Shown one piece after another: positions 1 to 11,115 of a stretch of DNA of 64,000 nt. The stretch lies in the NCBI GenBank assembly GCA_028554795.2, contig CM068826.1, positions 103,964,102 to 104,028,101 on the forward strand, in the 5' to 3' direction. Source of the DNA: Sinohyriopsis cumingii (Eukaryota > Mollusca > Bivalvia > Unionida > Unionidae). The translations under genes and the position numbers were made by a program. Position 1 is the stretch's first letter, and the number at the start of each line of letters is the position of its first letter. The notes beneath the pieces are model-generated. The model did not search any database. It worked only from the letters and a program-made list of their open reading frames with translations, and was not told the origin of the DNA.

Positions 1-540
1 ATATATTAAACAACCATATCACGTATAAAGTATAACAAGAAATTATCACGTATAAAGTATAACAAGAAATAATACAGTTTTAATTTTATATACCTATACA
101 GCTTAAAAATGCTTCCGTAAGGTAGACAGCCTCAAGACATGGTTCTACCGTATTATGACGATTCAGAAGACTGTGATAATATGACCCTGACTGTAGTCAG
201 ATCCAGAAGGCTGGAAGTAATTAGGTTTCTCACCGACAACATTTTATACGTGCTGCTGTGGGTAAACCGAACTCAGTATTTTGAAATAGCTACGGCTGAA
301 ACTTTACGCCCCCGAGTAACGCTGTACGGCTCAACGAAACCCATGTATATTTTCTTTCATATATTATGCAAAGGGATGTTGGTATACAAAATCTCACGAC
401 AGCCGTACTTTACAGAAGATGCGCATTATAGGATGTACAGTTTTCTACCGAGTTGCTATGTAAGGCACACCGTTTCCAGGGAAGCCACTCTGAAAACAAT
501 CCTGTCACATTATATCTAAACATTCCCGCTAAGTTTTATC
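1..540. other. AT-rich DNA with one unassigned open frame
   Basis: No recognised gene. A 126-codon open frame lies on the plus strand at 139-519. It is somewhat richer in GC than its surroundings, but it has no domain I can name, no visible splice sites or polyadenylation signal, and its composition does not resemble a known family. It may be chance or an exon of something unrecognised. A short direct repeat of the type cacgtataaagtataacaag occurs twice at about 20-68. Confidence 0.3.
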
Positions 541-1671
541 AGAACTAGTTGAGCCTTGCTGGAGAAGAAGTCAAAAACAGGTTTTATATCTGGTTGCTAT
601 GAATGTCGCGCCATTCCTGCGAGACTCGACCAGGACAAATTTATGGTACAGCATGTCCTAAGAATTATTCCTCCAAAGTTTAATCGCAGTTAGATTAGCA
701 GTTTGAGAAGAAGTTGAAAATAGGATTTCCACCAAGTTGCTGAGAAAGCCAAACCATTGCCAGGCGAGCAAATCGAGACACAAGTCTGGTGTAACACGCC
801 CCAAAAGTTGTCCACACCAAGATGAATCCAATTTAATCAAGCCGTTTAAAAGATGGTAACAAACAGTTTTCCAGATGGTTGCCTTTGCTAGGGGAGCAAC
901 GCCTAACCAAAATATGATAGGATACGTCCAAAGAAACATTTCAACTAAGTTTGATCGAAATTAGCTCAGCAATTTTGAATATATAGTTGAAAATATGTTT
1001 TCTACATGGTTGTTATGGAAGCCACACTATTGTTACGGGAGCCATCGCAGCTGTATTTATGGTAAAGCATAGTGTATAAAACGTTTCCAGCATTCCTAAA
1101 GTAACCCAGTTGTTCTCGAGAAGAGGTTGAAAATAGGCGTCCTACATGTTTGCTAAGGCAGTTACCTAGTTCTAGGGAAAACATTCCAACCAGACACAAC
1201 TCTACTACAGCATTTGCTATAGAATCGTTGTTACCAAGTTTAGTCGAAATAGTTTCAATATGATTAGAATGAAGGCTACAACTTTGCTAGGGGAGTTGTA
1301 TGATATACAGCTTGATTAATGCCCTAACAAATATCCCTAAAAAGTATTTTTTGTTTGTTTCAAAATTGGTTGATTCGTACTGGAAAAGTCAAAAATAGAT
1401 TTTCCATCTAGTTGCCAAGGAAGTTGCTTTGTTAATAGGGGATCCGCGACGCGCGCAATCTTGATAGCTCATTACATGAGAACAATCATATCAATTTGAT
1501 CACAAATGGTTCAGCCGAACTAGAGAAATAAATGAAAATGCATATTCCGTGTTGTTTGCTAAGGACGCCACGACGGGACATAATTTTGAGAGAGTATCCC
1601 TTCATTCCTTCCAAGTTTGGTCAATATCGAATAAGCCGTACATGGTAGGAAGCTGAAATTAGAATTAGGTT
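541..1671. repeat. Ancient degenerate tandem repeat, period about 140 bp
   Basis: The phrase gagaagaagt-nnaaaatagg followed by a variant of catggttgctaaggaagcc recurs at about 559, 706, 974, 1119, 1381, 1523 and 1648, so the spacing is roughly 125-150 bp. The copies are heavily diverged. The same phrase family continues beyond the minisatellite at 3721-4700. The last copy runs directly into the 41 bp minisatellite and shares its core, so this is probably the source of that array. No coding potential is claimed. Confidence 0.7.
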
Positions 1672-3720
1672 TTCCATGTGATTGATAAGGAAGTCACACG
1701 GTGCCTACGACAGTCCATGTGATTGATAATGAAGTCACACGGTGCCTACGACAGTCCATGTGATTGATAATGAAGTCACACTGTGCCTACGATAGTCCAT
1801 GTGGTTGATAAGGAAGTAACACTGTGCTTACGACAGTCCATATGATTGATAAGGAAGTCAGACGGTGCCTACGACAGTCCATGTGGATGATAAGGAAGTC
1901 ACACGGTGCCTACGACAGTCCATGTGATTAATAAGGAAGTCACACTGTGCCTACGACTGTCCATGTGATTGATAATGAAGTCACACGGTGCCTACGACAG
2001 TCGATGTGGTTGATAAGGAAGTAACACTGTGCCTACGACAGTCCATGTGGTTGATAAGGAAGTCACACGGTGCCTACGACAGTCCATGTGGATGATAAGG
2101 AAGTCACACGGTGGCTACGACAGTCCATGTGATTCATAAGGCCGTCACACTGTGCCTACGACAGTCCATGTGATTGATAGGGAAGTCACACTGTGCCTAC
2201 TACAGTCCATGTGATTGATAATGAAGTCACACGGTGCCTACGACAGTCCATGTGATTGATAATGAAGTCACACGGTGCCTACGACAGTCCATGTGATTGA
2301 TAATGAAGTCACACTGTGCCTACGATAGTCCATGTGGTTGATAAGGAAGTAACACTGTGCTTACGACAGTCCATATGATTGATAAGGAAGTCAGACGGTG
2401 CCTACGACAGTCCATGTGGATGATAAGGAAGTAACACTGTGCCTTCGACAGTCCATATGATTGATAAGGAAGTCAGACGGTGCCTACGACAGTCCATGTG
2501 GATGATAAGGAAGTCACACGGTGCCTACGACAGTCCATGTGATTAATAAGGAAGTCACACTGTGCCTACGACAGTCCATGTGATTGATAATGAAGTCACA
2601 CGGTGCCTACGACAGTCGAAGTGGTTGATAAGGAAGTAACACTGTGCCTACGACAGTCCATGTGGTTGATAAGGAAGTCACACGGTGCCTACGACAGTCC
2701 ATGTGGATGATAAGGAAGTCACACGGTGGCTACGACAGTCCATGTGATTCATAAGGCAGTCACACTGTGCCTACGACAGTCCATGTGATTGATAGGGAAG
2801 TCACACTGTGCCTACTACAGTCCATGTGATTGATAATGAAGTCACACGGTGCCTGCGACAGTCCATGTGGTTGATAAGGAAGTAACACTGTGCCTACGAC
2901 AGTCCATATGATTGATAAGGAAGTCACACTGTGCCTACGACAGTCCATGTGATTGATAATAAAGTCACACGGTGCCTACGACAGTCGATGTGGTTGATAA
3001 GGAAGTAACATTGTGCCTACTACAGTCCATGTGGTTGATAAGGAAGTCACACGGTGCCTACGACAGTCCATGTGGATGATAAGGAAGTCACACGGTGGCT
3101 ACGACAGTCCATGTGATTGATAAGGAAGTCACACTGTGCCTACGACAGTTCATGTGATTGATAAGGAAGTCACACGGTGCCTACGACAGTCCATGTGATT
3201 GATAAGGAAGTAACACTGTGCCTACGACAGTCCATATGATTGATAAGGAATTCACACGATGCCTACGACAGTCCATGTGGCTGATAAGGAAGTCACACTG
3301 TGCTCACGACAGTTCATGCGATTGATAAGGAAGTAACACTGTGCTCACGACAGTCCATGTGATTGATAAGGAAGTCACACTGTGCTCACGACAGTTCATG
3401 CGATTGATAAGGAAGTCACACTGTGCTCACGACAGTCCATGTGATTGATAAGGAAGTAACACTGTGCCTACGACAGTCCATATGATTGATAAGGAATTCA
3501 CACGATGCCTACGACAGTCCATGTGGCTGATAAGGAAGTCACACTGTGCTCACGACAGTTCATGCGATTGATAAGGAAGTCACACTGTGCCTACGACAGT
3601 CCATGTGGTTGATACGGAAGTCATACTGTGCCTAAGACAGTCCATGTGATTGATAAGGTAGTCACACTGTGCCTACGACATTCCATGTGGTTGCTAAGAA
3701 AGTCGCACTATGCCTATGGC
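1672..3720. repeat. 41 bp minisatellite, about 50 units, with higher-order structure
   Basis: A head-to-tail array with a strict 41 bp register. Each unit contains variants of cagtccatgtgattgataag followed by gaagtcacactgtgcctacga. Variant units recur at multiples of 41: the unit with gatagtcc at 1791 and 2324 (533 = 13x41), the unit with gattcataag at 2131 and 2746 (615 = 15x41), and the unit with ttcacacgat at 3251 and 3497 (246 = 6x41). The array therefore grew by block duplication as well as by single-unit slippage. Open frames over the array are a consequence of the repetition and are not genes. Confidence 0.97.
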
Positions 3721-4700
3721 TGAGACCTCAGACAATTTTGATAAAACGTTTCCTTAAGACATTCACCTATTTTTTAGAAATATGCCCCCCCTCCCCCCAA
3801 TGCTAAGTAAGATTCAATGTTTCTGGAGGAGTCTACTTGACCGAAATTTGAGACAGCGTTTTCTAAGAAACGTTTCAACCAAGTTTCTTCAAAATTGGCT
3901 GAGGTTGTGCTCCAGATTTGTCACAAAATGTCACTTTCAGGTGCATTTGTGATTTGCTTGAGGTTAAATCTTTGCGGGAAAACTGCTACAAATTTAGGAT
4001 ATTTGTTATCTCGTACTATCCAAAATAAAAGTCTGTCAGTATAGTTGGTGATGTAATAGTATTTTTAAAGTCAGACGTATTCTGCAATCGTTAAATCTAT
4101 TGTTTGAACTAGCAAAGTATTTTTTAAAACAAAATACCAAAATTAGATATATTTGCCAAGTCCCTGGTGTGACCAACACATTTTCCTACACATAAATGCC
4201 TTAATTTATTTATTTGCTATGCGAAATTTGAAGAAAATCGATTGGCTAAGCGTTTGTAATTTTGACGTTAAGCACTGTTGCTTTCTAAAATTGGGTCTCC
4301 GCTTAGAACGCATAGTTTTTGTGGCATTCAATAGCTCTGGCAATCCCACTGAGCTAGACACCCGCCGCATCCGGTATATACGGAATGCTTCCAGGCAGCT
4401 GATTTTAGACATCATGCGATTTCCGGATTCGTCGTTAAATAACATGATGGCATAGGTCGAATCTTGGGACTACTTTTTCTTTAAAAAGTGTGGAAGGGAA
4501 CATGAGATGTTCTGGGTAAAAACTTGAAAGGAGGTTTCCATTTTAGTTTAAGGAAGTGACACTGTTGCCGGGTAAGCCATATAGAACACTATTATCGTAC
4601 ATATATCCTAAGTAACATTCTTGTTAAGTGTAATCCAAATTGCCCCAGCATTTCTTTTTCTAGCAAGAAGTCGAAAATAGAAAATGTGGAAGACAGATGC
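3721..4700. repeat. Continuation of the degenerate ~140 bp repeat
   Basis: Weak copies of the same phrases seen at 541-1671 appear here, for example an aaggaagtgacactgttgcc motif near 4550 and an agcaagaagtcgaaaatag motif near 4662. Around 3780-3800 there is a C-rich run. A probable SINE (4203-4445) lies inside this stretch. No gene is seen. Confidence 0.5.
4203..4445 (-). repeat. Probable tRNA-derived SINE, third family
   Basis: On the minus strand the sequence tagctcagtggg (4345-4356) is a perfect match to the internal A box of a tRNA promoter. A degenerate B box-like stretch follows about 40 bases later. A non-tRNA body then runs to an AT-rich aaataaataaatt end near 4203. No target duplication was found, so the limits are approximate. 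It differs in sequence from the two clearer SINE families in this window. Confidence 0.45.
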
Positions 4701-4865
4701 ATGACGGACGCAGGACCATGCCATGAGATCACGTGAATATTAGCCAGTGAGCAAGAAACTATTCCTATAATAGGTAAATTGTGTTTTCAACTTATATGTA
4801 GGGGTATTTGACTTTGATTCTATGTTCACCTGTAAAATGTAAAATGTTCCCTTATAAATAAATAA

Positions 4866-4986
<121 letters not shown>

Positions 4987-5204
4987 CGTACGTTATACCT
5001 TGTTGTATCATTATTAAATATTTAAATGCATCTCCTAAACGTAAATGGGAATTGACCCACAAACTATATGCTGCATTAAATACTTGTGATTAGGCATTTT
5101 ACATGTGTATCCGAAATTTACCCGATATAAAGGTTTGGACACTTATGCTAATTAAAGAATAGGTAGAACTTCCAGAATTTTCTGCATCCAATTTTACTTC
5201 GTGC

Positions 5205-5336
5205 AGTGTGCGACCGCCTCGGATTGCTTAAGTATTTAGAGGTCGCGGGTTAGAACCCCGACCGAATCATACCAAAATTTTTTAACAGTGTTACCAGCAA
5301 CTGCTTCGCTTGGCGCTCAGTATTAGGAGGTTTTAA
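5205..5336 (+). repeat. SINE-1 copy, 5' part only
   Basis: A tRNA-like head with B box ggttagaaccccgaccga is followed by the family's gagtcataccaaa and ctgcctcgcttggcgctcag motifs. It stops after the aggaggtt motif and lacks the 3' half and the (CA)n tail. It is diverged from the copies at 16.7 and 20.8 kb, so it is older or has decayed. No target duplication is visible. Confidence 0.8.
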
Positions 5337-6375
5337 AAATTTAGATATTGCATTTGTGAACAATAAACAACTGCCTATCGAGACAATGTGTCTGCTGAAA
5401 ATTGAATATAATGTGAGAATTTCAAGCGAATTGTTTGATTTTTATATTACTAAAAAGTAATAATTTATGATCAGATGAATCACGACGGCCATATTTTCAT
5501 TTGATGTTACAACGTGGACAGTCAATCTTTTTTCCTAATTAATGATATATAGGGGCATAATTGGCGCTAAAATTACAAACGAATTCAAGCTGAACTCACT
5601 TGGGCATAATCAGAAGGAACTGTACAGGACCAGTAATTTGTGAAGTAGGGCCTAATTGTCATTTCTTTGATAACGATTCAATGCTTTTGGGACAGATTTA
5701 GGAATCGCTGACCAAATGACGCTTTGGCAAACCTAGGGTTAAAAAAAAAAAAAACAAGCAATGTAAAGGCACTTTAATTAGAATAGATACTAGGTTTACA
5801 TTACTTAAAAGCAAGTTAAACTTTAGAATGAAAACCTAAATATTCTCTGAAGTATACATTTGTTATCTTTACTGTAAAGAAACTTTTGTAAATTGACACA
5901 GTGAAAAGAGCTTTTACCGGGAGTTTAGTTTCTCCCACGACATTTGATCGGCACCTAGATAGAAAACACGTATTGAGTTTTAAGTTGTCAATTATGGAAC
6001 GTGAAATACATAGCCGTTGAATCTAAGAAAAAATGAAGTATACATTGGCCATCTTCACCTATGTAGTGATAGATCCTGTGGGACGGAATCCCCGGTAGGA
6101 GACCAGAGGGCGATGCTCTTACATTTTAAGATTTGAAGTGTTTCCAGTGCAAGCGTTTAACCATGTAATTATAAAGAAAACGTAATTTAGAAAATGTCCT
6201 GTTGGTTCGCGTACATTGGGGGGGGGGGGGGGCGCCGGTTTTACATTCCTGTACCTCCCTCCCCAGATCCGACCTTGCTGTGTAAATACTAGACTTTACA
6301 AAGGCACGTACCACATAGCCTTCAAATACACATACAGACAATTATCATTACATCACTTCCGAGGAATTCCTTGAA
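5337..6375. other. Gene-free AT-rich DNA
   Basis: I see no gene here. There is an A-run near 5741-5755 and a run of about 13 G near 6219. Open frames are short and lack any recognisable motif. Confidence 0.5.
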
Positions 6376-6698
6376 GTGTGTGTGTGTGTGATTTTAATTT
6401 TTAACACAGCTTTAATATTTTTTCAGTCATATCGCTACGATGTATGCAGTGTGGCAGTTTAGAGTGATGGCTATGACTGCGGTATTATGTCGCAGGCATG
6501 TAGCACGATGTCCCACCCAGTCACATTGTCCTGACACCAGGCCAACCGGTCCTCACACTAACCTCTTAATGCTAAGCGCCAAGCGAGGCAGCTGTTAGTA
6601 CCACTTTTGTAAGTCTTTGATATAACTAGACCGGGGATCAAACCCACAACCTCCCGCATCCAAGGCGGACGCTCTAACGACTAAGCCATCGGAGCGGC
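6376..6698 (-). repeat. SINE-1, near full length
   Basis: Read on the minus strand it begins with the tRNA-like head (ccgctccgatggcttagtcg, with A and B boxes), passes through the gcctcgcttggcgct and tgtcaggacaatgtgactgg motifs, and ends in the atatgactgaaaaa-rich 3' region with a (CA)n tail, which is (GT)n on the plus strand at about 6376-6390. It is transcribed by RNA polymerase III if active and depends on a partner LINE for mobility. No convincing target duplication was found. Confidence 0.9.
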
Positions 6699-6794
6699 TT
6701 GTGCTGTACTTTTGTAATTTAGTGATAAATGCAGAAGAAAAAACAAACATTTAAAAGAGATACCATTGTATTTGTGTCTTTGTGAGTGCATTTG

Positions 6795-6993
6795 TAAAGT
6801 AGCTTTAACAATTTTAGTCATATCGCTAAGATGTCTGTAGCGTTGCAGTTTATAGTCAAGCAATGGGGCATCATGCCGCAGACATGTGGCATCATGTGTC
6901 ACCCAGTCACATTATCCTGACACCAGGTCGACCAGACCAAACACCAACCTGTTAAGCTGAGCGCCAAGCGAGGCATCTGAAAGTACCATCTTT
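6795..6993 (-). repeat. SINE-1, 5'-truncated copy
   Basis: It carries the 3' half of the family: the tcatatcgctaagatg region, the gcatgatgccccattgc region (reading minus), the tgtcaggataatgtgactgg motif and the gcctcgcttggcgctcag motif. It stops before the tRNA-like head. It has the same orientation as the copies at 6376 and 7731, about 100 bp downstream of the first. Confidence 0.85.
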
Positions 6994-7730
6994 AAAACAC
7001 CTTACATTACTTGCGCACAATGGCTGTCTGCAGTAAAGTGACACTTCTTGTTTTCACTGCCTCAGTATAAAATCCCTTAGTATTAGTTTTGTTGGACTTA
7101 AATTATTTTTTTACGTGCAACCAAATTATGTACTAATTTATGGCAATTTTTTCATATGAGAGAATTCCGCAACAAGTGTTATTACCACAGGGAATAGATA
7201 ATAGACCCGAACAATTGGAACATATGCCGCCTTATTCTTAGCATGATAGAATTAATTCTTGATCTGTTTTCAGTTAAACTGCATCGCATTTTCTGCGCAA
7301 ATTGTGTGCCCCATTTTTGGAATTTCCGCATAAACTAAATTCTAGGGATACTCTTGGATCAACAATCAACGGATCACACTCGGCGTGTTCTGCGCTCTTT
7401 GTTCTTGTCCATTTCTTTAGAGATTATGTGAATTCTAAGTGAACAAGGTACTTACCGTTAGGGCGAGAAAAACTACGATAACCTTGTTCTTATATTAAGA
7501 ATATGATTTTCGTGTAAAGAACTCTTTAGCTTAGTGACAACTGATTGTCACAAATTGCTGCAGATGGGAGTTAGTTACATTGACGTATGTCCTGATCGAG
7601 CTTTTGTGGCCGGAAGTCCAGAATCCCTTATTCACTGGAATAGCATCATTCCACATGCGACAAAGGATATATCACATATAAAGTATAAGAGTTTTATGTA
7701 TAAAAAATGCATTGATAAATGGATTGTGAT
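6994..7730. other. Gene-free AT-rich DNA
   Basis: No supported feature. The short open frames here have no family resemblance. Confidence 0.45.
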
Positions 7731-7803
7731 TTGTGTGATTTGAATTTTTAACGTAGCTTTAATAATTTTTCAGTCATATCGCTACGATGTAAGCATTGTG
7801 TCA
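7731..7803 (-). repeat. SINE-1, 3' piece of a copy split by a LINE
   Basis: On the minus strand this is the end of SINE-1, with the gtagcgatatgactgaaaaa type 3' motif. The copy is interrupted at attgtgtca (7795-7803), where the LINE begins. The same 9 bases recur at 10860-10868 on the far side of the LINE. The rest of the SINE follows at 10869-11115 in the same orientation, so both pieces are one former SINE of about 320 bp. Confidence 0.92.
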
Positions 7804-7830
7804 AATATCCAAGAGATATCACTGCGTATC

Positions 7831-8520
7831 GCATTATTCAATGCCCAATCAGTAGGACCACCGGAAAAGCGCACATAAATAGTTAATTATATCAACTATC
7901 AGAATATCAACGTCTTTTGGCTGACAGAAACATGGCTGAAAACATCAGGCCATGAGCCCAAGTGCGCGGATCTAACACCCACTAGTTACACAATCACGTC
8001 ATTCTCCCGCCACTCTCGCGGAGGTGGAATTGCTGTCATCGCAAAGAACTCCATGATCAAACGTCTTGACCACACCACAACGTTCAATTTCTGCCACACA
8101 TCGTTTGAACTAGTCCAAGCCACACTCACACTGGAACAAAGGTCAGTCCATTTTTGTGTGCCTCTACCACCCTTCTCCTAGTAGAAAAAAACAAGCTGAC
8201 TGAATCTCTCTTTTTGGAACAGTTTCCGAATCTCCTGGAGTATGGAACTTCGATAGGTGTCAACCTGATTATTCTTGGAGATTTCAACCTTCACTTTGAC
8301 TGTCATGGAAACCCATACACATCAAAACTCCTAGATTCCATTCATGTTTTCAACCTCAAATAGTCAGTTAACCAACCCAACCATTAAACATGGTCACATT
8401 TTAGACTTGATTCTTCATAGACCTGATGATAATATTCTACGGTCCTCTCTGGTATCCCACGAACCTGCATCAGATCACCTCTGCATTATATGCCATCTTG
8501 ACGTATCAGTCCCTAACCAT
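7831..8520 (+). pseudogene. LINE endonuclease domain (APE type)
   Basis: Visible motifs are ALFNAQSVG at the start (about 7846), WLTETWL (about 7918), RGGGIAVI (about 8018), ILGDFNLHF (about 8271) and ASDHLCII (about 8467). These are the expected order and spacing of the apurinic-endonuclease-like domain, which nicks target DNA. WLTETWL includes the catalytic Glu, GDFN the Asp/Asn pair, and SDH the final Asp/His. The domain runs through more than one reading frame, so it is no longer expressed as one protein. Confidence 0.9.
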
Positions 8521-9254
8521 CCACCTTTATTTGCTACTAAGAGAAACCTCAGTATGATAAATAGAACCAAACTAATGCATAACATCCAAGCAAACCTAGC
8601 AACATGTTTAACTCCTACAGCAGAACAACTCGATAACTGTCAACATTCATTCCTTGACAAACATGCCCCATCAGCCAAGCGCAGAGTATCAATTAAAAAG
8701 TGGTCTCAGTGGTATAGCAGTGTTAGGGACCAGCTTTGCACCGTAAAGCTGAGAGGCGTTAGCTTTCCACCAGACTCACTATTCATCAGCAGATCTATGA
8801 AGCCGTTAAGAAGAACGTCACAAACATAGCCCATGCAGCGAAATCAGACCACTACAGTACAAAGATTCGGAACGTTACTGCTGCAAAGAGCTCTTCGATA
8901 TTACTAAGAAGCTAATGTCAAGGAACAAATGTACACCACTTCCAACTACCTTCTCTCCGGTCGACCTTCCAGACCTGTGTGCTAATTTCTTCCGTGACAA
9001 AGTACAAACCCTTAGAGATAATCTTGACAACACAGTTTCAATTGACTCGTCGTCACCATACAGTTGCGATACAGAATTTCAGCAGCAATAGTAAGCAGCA
9101 TTTGAACCTGTCTCTATGGATTTAGTACGTACAATCGTGATGAAGAGTGCACCAAAGTCAAGTGAACTTGATCCAGTTCCAACATCACCGCTGCTTGAGT
9201 GCTTAGATTCAATATTGCATTCAATAACTGATGTTATTAATACATGTGTCTCAT

Positions 9255-10580
9255 CCGGGGAATTCCCATAATTTGTGAAAACTGCCGTTGTAAAGCCTCT
9301 GCTGAAGAAACCATCACTCGACCTTACGATTTAAAGAACTACCGCCCAGTTTCTGATCTCCCATTCATATTTAAAAAAATCTTAGAAAAAGTTGTTCTAC
9401 CCCAACTTGTATCTCATCTAAATTCAAACAGTCTTTTAGCAATGTACAGTCTGCATATCGACCTTGCCACGGTACTGAAACTACTCTTCTGAAAGTAGTT
9501 AATGACATTCTGTCTGCTTCGGATAGCGGAAAGATTACAGTCCTTACCCTCCATGATTTGTCTGCAGCATTTGACACAATATACCATGATAGATTACTTA
9601 ACCATCTCGAGCATGTATTTGGTATTCATAATACAGCCTTACTGTGGTTCAAATCCTACTTGGCAACAGGACACAAATTGTGTCTGCAAACGGAATACAC
9701 TCCAGCCCGGTGGATCAATGTTATGATGTTCGACTGGGGTCTGTTTTTGGACCCGTTCTCTTCATTCGTTACACTCAACCGCTCTCACGTGTCATATATC
9801 ATCATCCAGTGTCTCACCAATTGTACGCTGATGACACCCAAATATACAAATCTAGCCACCCAACTGAAGTTGATGCTACCATCCAATGTGTAGTGAGGCG
9901 CATTTCTGATGTGAAATCATGGATGACATGTAACAAGCTGCAGATGAATGATGATAAAACTGAAGTCATTCTGATCACAACACAAAGACTTTCTCATTCA
10001 CATCCTTTACCTCGAACAATAAATATTAACAACACCATCATTAAATTCTCACAGTCAGTACGAAACCTTTGTGTTACTCTGGACAGCACTCTCACATTGC
10101 ACCAATATGTCATGAACATATGCAAGGCTGCATATCTTGAGCTGAGACGCATCAGCTCCATTCGCAAATATCTTTCAGTTGATGCCACTAAAACACTCGT
10201 GTGTTCATTAGTACTTTCAAGACTGGACTATTGTAACTCACTTTTGTCTGGTTCGTCTCAGTATCTACTCCAGAAACTTCTAAAAGTAAAAACAAAAACC
10301 ACAGCTGCTCGGATCATCCTTATAGTACCACGATCAGAACACACCTCCCCCGCTGCTCTGTACCCTACACTGGCTATCCGTTTGATCCAGAATCAAACAC
10401 AAAATTTGTTCTCTGTGCTACGTTTCACTGACGGACTCCAGTCGAACATGCCTCTCCGACCTCACCTATGTGTACACACCAGCAAGATGTACTCGCATTA
10501 TTCCAACTGTGAAAACCAAGTCATATGGACGACGTTCTTTTGCGTACCAGAACCCAGCAACATGGAACGAAATGCCCACT
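9255..10580 (+). pseudogene. LINE reverse transcriptase domain
   Basis: Motifs in order are KNYRPVSDLPF (about 9334), DLSAAFDTIYHDRL (about 9555), a GSVFGPVLF block (about 9740) and YADDTQIY (about 9829). YADD is the polymerase catalytic motif. C-terminal motifs include LDYCNSLLSG (about 10226). At least one frameshift separates the FDTI block from the YADD block; the latter lies in a 312-codon open frame from 9644. A relaxed ORF of this length suggests moderate age. It makes no functional protein because the amino-terminal part of the domain lies in other frames. Confidence 0.9.
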
Positions 10581-10829
10581 GAACTTAGACACAAAGGCAC
10601 AGTGATCTCATTCAAGAGTGCTCTTAAAACTCACCTAATCTGACTGCAAGAACAAACATAAAGACCTAATAATGTTTCCTACCTTAAATATTTTCAGCGT
10701 GTTTTATGTTTTCTAATTTCATTGTGTGTGCTTTTGTAATCGTATCATTATATATATTTTTATGTTTCAGGTCTTGTCTAATGTTGCAAAGCGCTAAGAG
10801 CTTCCAGTGATTAGGCGCTATACAAAGTC

Positions 10830-10862
<33 letters not shown>

Positions 10863-10868
10863 GTGTCA

Positions 10869-11115
10869 GTTTATAGTGATGTCTGTCTGGCACTGGGACA
10901 TCATGCCGCAGACATGTAGCATGATGACTCACCCAGTCTCATTATCCTGACATCAGGTCAATCAGTCCTAACACTAACTTTTAATGCTGAGCGCCGAGCG
11001 AGGCTGCTGTTAGTGCCATTTTTATAAGTCTTTGGTATGACTTGGCCAGCGTTCGAACCCGCGATATCCCACATCTGACGCAAACGCTTTAACCACTAGG
11101 CCACCGGAGAGGTAC
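10869..11115 (-). repeat. SINE-1, 5' piece of the copy split by the LINE
   Basis: Read on the minus strand it starts with the tRNA-like head (gtacctctccggtggcctag) including the B box gttcgaacgctggcc, passes through the internal gcctcgctcggcgctcag and tgtcaggataatgagactgg motifs, and ends at the 9 bp target site. It is continuous with 7731-7803 once the LINE is mentally removed. Confidence 0.92.

Larger units (their letters stand above)
7804..10859 (+). mobile_element. L2/CR1-like LINE, 5'-truncated and decayed
   Basis: A non-LTR retrotransposon that moves by target-primed reverse transcription. The plus strand encodes, in order, an APE-type endonuclease (about 7831-8520) and a reverse transcriptase (about 9260-10300), spread over several frames. 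A 3' region with gcgctatacaaa precedes a tail of (ATT)n at about 10832-10860. The element begins at the first strand of the endonuclease, so any upstream ORF1 and 5'UTR are missing, as is usual for LINE truncation. A 9 bp target duplication (attgtgtca) flanks it. Frameshifts and stops show that it is dead. The L2/CR1 assignment rests on the LDYCNSLLSG motif and the short-repeat tail, and a related Jockey-superfamily clade is possible. Confidence 0.9.

Noticed and set aside
1720-2948. Open frames over the 41 bp array, such as the minus-strand frame at 2760-2948
   Set aside because: They exist only because a stop-free unit is repeated; 41 is not a multiple of three and nothing else supports a gene.
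5205-5280. Functional tRNA gene
   Set aside because: The tRNA-like heads here and at 16.7, 20.8 and 31.7 kb are followed by the SINE body and lack a clean cloverleaf; they are SINE promoters.
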